Assembly: GCA_949825045.1 (NCBI GenBank)
Contig: OX463815.1
Coordinates: 15,741,231 to 15,805,230, forward strand
Direction: 5' to 3'
Length of the DNA: 64,000 nucleotides
Source: Argyresthia goedartella
Taxonomy: Eukaryota; Arthropoda; Insecta; Lepidoptera; Argyresthiidae
In this document: one piece after another, positions 60,296-64,000 of the stretch
How the letters are laid out: each line of letters starts with the position of its first letter
Numbering within the stretch: position 1 is the stretch's first letter
Notes under the pieces: model-generated
Seen by the model: the letters and a program-made list of their open reading frames with translations, nothing else
Databases searched by the model: none
Told to the model about the DNA's origin: nothing
Position numbers and translations under genes: made by a program

Positions 60296-60500
60296 TGCTT
60301 TATCCCTAACGGGATGGCAGGCAGCTCAATTTCCGATTTTTTGTAATATCAAATAATAAATAAAATGTTTTATCTTAACTTTATTATTGGCTTGTAACTG
60401 AAACTTTTTAACTTTACTTCACGCAAAATGGAGTAATGAATAACTGGCTAAAGTGGGCACAATTGTGCCTCTGCCACCCCGTATGGGAAAATGCTATGTA
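60296..60500. repeat. MITE-like element with imperfect terminal inverted repeats
   Basis: TATCCCTAACGGGATGGCAG near 60300-60319 pairs imperfectly with CTGCCACCCCGTATGGGAAA near 60474-60493. Noncoding, followed by ATGT repeats. The sequence style is familiar from moth genomes. Confidence 0.45.
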
Positions 60501-60624
60501 TGTATGTACTACGAGTAAGTAACCCTCGTGTAACATTTAATAGTAATTGAAATGACTTTCTCATAAAAAACCGAAAGCTGAAGTGATTAAAATTAATTGG
60601 CAATCTTTAAACTTGTAAATTATA

Positions 60625-62763
60625 GATTGACAAACTTATCTGCAGAATGAAGGGATGACGCCACCATCGAAAAGGGTTGCCACATATTACATAAATTGCT
60701 GCAATTGGTGCAAATAGTGGATGTAGCACACGATTATTTTTAGCGATTTATTAATTTAGGATTGATACATAAAGCCGTTTTGTTAGCCAAATAAAAAGTA
60801 TACATATGTACATAACATTTATTAATAACTAAAATCCACAATATAAAGCACTTGGCACTTATCACAACTTTTAACATCTAAATACGTATTTTACAACAGG
60901 TCTACTCGATCAGACCGTACGATCGACAAATGATGAAGTATAAATATTGCTTATAAAAATATAATTGCTGAATTGCATTTCAAATTTTCGTTTTATTGAA
61001 AACTTTTCACACAGTAATTATGATCTAATGAATCCGAAGTATGTGCACTAATGCCATATGGATGGTCGAGTGGATAAATTCCACTAATTTCCTCGAAATC
61101 TGAGTCACTGTCACTATCGGTATCAGAGCCACTGCCTAAATTGACTTTAAAGGGCGAAAAAGGATATCTAAATATCCGTCATTTTGTCGATAATCCTCTT
61201 CAATTTTATGCACGTGTGCACAATATTTTTGCCATTCTAAGGCATCAATAGAACTGAACGCTTCGGTTACTAGTTTCGGCATGTTTTCATTTTTGTGCTC
61301 CATATTTACTTCTGCTACTCTCCTTTTCATTGAACTCCATACCATCTCAACAGGATTTAGGTCACGGTGATAGGATGGCAGCCGCAAACATTTGTGACCA
61401 TGTTGTGCTAATAAATTATCAACTTCATATACAGGGTCAGGTTTGTATCGTTTGACAATTTCCAGCAACTGTGGTTTAGTCATTTCTGATGAGAATTCGA
61501 AACGATTCTCATTTAACCACTGTTTAATTTCGGGTTTGTTTGTGTTTGTACTTGGAGCCTTATTAACCCGAATGCTATGGTATGGAGCGTTGTCCATTAC
61601 TACCAAAGTTGGTTCTTCAAGATTGGGTAGTAATTTTTCGGTTAACCCTTTTTTGAAATTTGTGTTATTCATTTCGTCGTGGTAGTCCCCACTTTTGGTA
61701 TTTGATTTAAATACAAGGTCTGCGTTTTGGACAAACCCCGTTTCTCCTCCGGCATGAACAATAATAAAACGTTGCTCTTTAGATACAGGTTCTAGAACTC
61801 CATCTGTTTCTTGACTTTGCCAGCATTTTTAGTGGTATATGAGGAATGTATATAAGTCTCGTCTAAGTATACAACTGGTCGACGATTAGCTGATAAAGCG
61901 TTTTTATTTAATTCTTGTAAAGATTTAGCTCTCCACGCAGAAATATCATTGCGCTCGGTTAAAACCTTGCGATTGCTTTGTGTTTTTTGGAAACGAAAGC
62001 CAATTGTTCGTAACAATTTACGAAGTGTTTCTCTGCTACCTTGGAAATTTATGTCGTCTTTTAGAACAGTAAGCAGTTTATTAATCGTTGGTAATTCCCT
62101 TTTAATCACATAAAATTCATGCACTTTTCGCTTGGTCAAACCTAGATTGAAACTGTCAACTTCTATTTTTCCACGTGTCCTTTTTCTCGATTTTCCTGGT
62201 GTTGTTATTTTCGTACCCATTTCTGCAGCGGTTTTTACCTTCTGCTACAATTTTATAAATTGTTGATATACCAATACCTAAAAGAAAAATAAACTCATAA
62301 TTAGAGTCATAAAATTTGAGAAAATGTAACCGAATTCTAGGCGGCCGAAGTCGCGGGCACCAGGTTATATATAATCTAAATTAAATTGGAACTAATAAAT
62401 ACCTACAGATGTTTTAGTTAATGACGTATTATTAAACGATGTCGAGAATTTATTTAATAATAATCTGGTAACACTAGCCTGAAGCGGCTGCAATGCGTTT
62501 GTATTCTTTTTCAAACGGTATTATTGGAGCTTTTTGCAGCTTTTCTGCATCAAAGAATAATTTCATTTAGAGAATAAATTCTCGTACACCACCTTTGATT
62601 GCTTTCATCATGAATATCAAACAAAATACTTGTAATATTGGAAAAACTAATGGACTCTCAACAGAACAACACAACATAACAACAACTGACAGCTAAATGA
62701 CATTTTCAAAATGGCGTCCGAAGTTTCCCCTTTTGCCTTTCTACAGATAAGTTTGTGGCTTTG
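60625..62763 (-). mobile_element. Intron-containing Tc1/mariner-superfamily transposon (about DD81E), decayed
   Basis: Inverted ends share ACAAACTTATCTG-AGAA (60630-60647 and, inverted, 62739-62756). With a few outer bases included, both ends abut TA dinucleotides (60623-60624 and 62764-62765). The single gene between them encodes a DDE transposase in two exons. Three frameshifts and one stop are visible. Confidence 0.65.
61020..62611 (-). pseudogene. DDE transposase, two exons, with three frameshifts
   Basis: Exon 1 (62479-62611) encodes a helix-turn-helix start (AIKGGVREF, one TAA, then FDAEKLQKAPIIPFEKEYKR). The intron 62278-62478 begins GC and ends TTTTTCTTTTAG. Exon 2 resumes at GIGISTIYKIVAEGK, shifts frame near 62235, then reads 61792-62220 to VVYLDETYIHSSYTTKNAGK. 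A one-base shift near 61800 follows, the frame continuing as FIIVHAGGETGFV. Piece 61136-61672 holds VVMDNAPYHS and LPSYHRDLNPVEMVWSSMK. I count 81 residues between the second D and the E, far above the usual 34-37. A last shift near 61150 leads to an acidic tail (SDTDSDSDSDFEE) ending about 61020. It is inactive. Confidence 0.75.
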
Positions 62764-62800
62764 TAACATAAGGTGACATAAGGTTGTGTTTATGGCTATA

Positions 62801-62927
62801 ATACAGGACGTATCAGAAAGGTGTAGAAACTTTTTAAGGGGTCGTTGGGGAAATCATCATTCATATAGATAATTGACTTATCTTCCTACGCCTTAAAATT
62901 GTCTTACCTTTCTGGTAACGTCTGTAT
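62801..62927. mobile_element. 127-bp MITE with about 35-bp inverted ends
   Basis: Left end ATACAGGACGTATCAGAAAG pairs with right end CTTTCTGGTAACGTCTGTAT, and pairing continues to an AAGG/CCTT block. Likely TA-flanked. Noncoding. Confidence 0.6.
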
Positions 62928-62939
62928 AACAAAAGTATT

Positions 62940-62994
62940 TACTGTGATTTACCAAATCACACATATAATATGTGTGATTTGGTAAATCACAGTA
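62940..62994. repeat. Near-perfect 55-bp palindrome
   Basis: Arms 62940-62966 and 62968-62994 are exact 27-bp reverse complements around a single A. Each arm itself contains GTGATTTACCAAATCAC, a smaller palindrome. Confidence 0.9.
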
Positions 62995-64000
62995 CGTACA
63001 CAAGAAAAAAAATAAGTATAGAGAAACCGTGATAGTAAACACAATACATTAAGTCTAATACTTATATGAAGAATATGTTAGACAGACCCCTTCTGATAAT
63101 ATACTACATTACCCAACCACAAAATCTATAAACCATTAGCCTAATAGACAATTAACCTAAAAAGACAGCATTCATGAAAGTAGATAATCATCTAATGCGA
63201 TCACAATAGCTTTTTTGACAAAACTCCAGTCTGTTCAATGATTAGAATGTTTGCAATAGAATGTCAGATCAAAGACGATGTAGGTATTTGTAATAGGCTA
63301 GTATTTAAAAGCACATTAAAAATACTGATTTGCACAGCAAAAAAGGATCACAAAAACACGTTTTATGTTTTAAATATTGTACCCAAGTTTATGTTTTAAG
63401 TATTTTTTGTTGTTCTTACATGTTCAACCTAACAAGAAGGATAAAGTGGATTTTGCTTCGCTCACCCCCTTTCCCTTCACCTAAGCTACCGCAGCATTTT
63501 GCCCTGATATTTGCTGTGCAAATCAGTATTTTTGATGTGCAGTATGATATTTCGCTTTGTAATATGGATATTTTATTCCCATTATCCACATAATGAAACG
63601 CTATTTGACTGACTGACAGACAACGCAAAGCCTAAACCGGTAGACCTAGAGACTTGAAACTTTGCACAGGGGTTCCTTATGTAGCGCAGGGTAGCACTAA
63701 GAAGGGATTTGGTGAAATTCCCCCCTAAGGGGAAGGGGGGAATGATGGTTACAGTTTGTTTGAAAATCAAAAACGACTTGTCTTATGGAGCTGAAATTTT
63801 GCAGGACATAGTTTGTAGGTGTGATATGTCAGTTAGATTTTTTTCCCGCCTACTAAGGGAGGGAATGGGAGGGACGAACTTTTTTAAAAATAAAAATAAA
63901 AACATGACCTAAGAATCAGAAATTTGGCAGACAGTTAGATAAAGTTGATTTCAGTTATGGTTTAATCTAAATTTTCCCGCTGTAAGAGTTTGTACGAAAC
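62995..64000. other. Spacer with a dispersed repeat
   Basis: No supported gene. About 63595-63960 (GACTGACTGACAGACAACGC, then GAAATTCCCCCCTAAGGGG) resembles a common lepidopteran repeat and runs to the window edge. Confidence 0.4.

Overview
The window looks like a transposon-rich stretch of an insect nuclear genome, most probably a moth or butterfly. That rests on the element mix: an errantivirus with a tRNA-Ser-type primer site, BEL/Pao elements with DUF1759-like Gag, CR1- and jockey-like LINEs, RTE elements ending in (TAA)n, a tRNA-headed SINE with an RTE-like tail, a Helitron relic, and repeats I recognise from lepidopteran sequence. I see no bacterial-type operons, rRNA genes or CRISPR arrays. 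Almost all coding capacity belongs to mobile elements. Only three short pieces look like possible non-transposon exons (12966-13180 minus, 23861-24041 plus, and a two-exon unit at 55590-56132 minus).

Layout. 1-1317: degraded BEL/Pao pol followed by an envelope-like fragment, cut off by a small MITE. 2265-4397: inverted repeats and a LINE RNase H scrap. 4398-11818 (minus): a structurally complete errantivirus with identical 249-bp LTRs, a TGTG target duplication, gag, a -1 frameshift site, pol, and an env frame that appears to need splicing. 12590-12717: a tiny RTE copy. 13231-about 18120 (minus): a CR1 LINE with two open ORFs. 19817-20525: repeats nested with SINEs. 20791-22983 (minus): a 5'-truncated RTE with an 11-bp target duplication. 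23861-24132: a candidate exon and a decayed tandem copy. 25461-25990: a LINE 3' fragment. 26618-30757 (minus): a BEL/Pao element whose gag and pol lie in one frame split by a UAG, with no integrase. 32879-34773 (plus): a Helitron helicase relic. 34817-36590 (minus): a jockey-type LINE relic.

36716-50620 is a three-level nest. A LINE with a restriction-like endonuclease (RLE) on the plus strand was interrupted five bases after its YLDD codons by a minus-strand gypsy element (37424-48998, target duplication GTAC). The gypsy element's 3' LTR was then split by a 5.7-kb two-cistron LINE (37625-43333, target duplication TAGTCA). The two LTR halves add up to 343 bp, exactly the length of the intact partner LTR. 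A second, 3'-terminal copy of the RLE LINE (59141-59570, 10-bp target duplication) sits in a relic of the same LINE family as the innermost element.

The right end holds long tandem repeats and an inverted-repeat-bounded segment (54226-56210). It also carries an old intron-containing Tc1/mariner-superfamily transposon (60625-62763, D-to-E spacing of about 81 residues) and a nearly perfect 55-bp palindrome at 62940-62994. The sequence reads as successive insertions. The errantivirus looks youngest because its LTRs are identical. Several other elements carry frameshifts and stops and are probably inactive.
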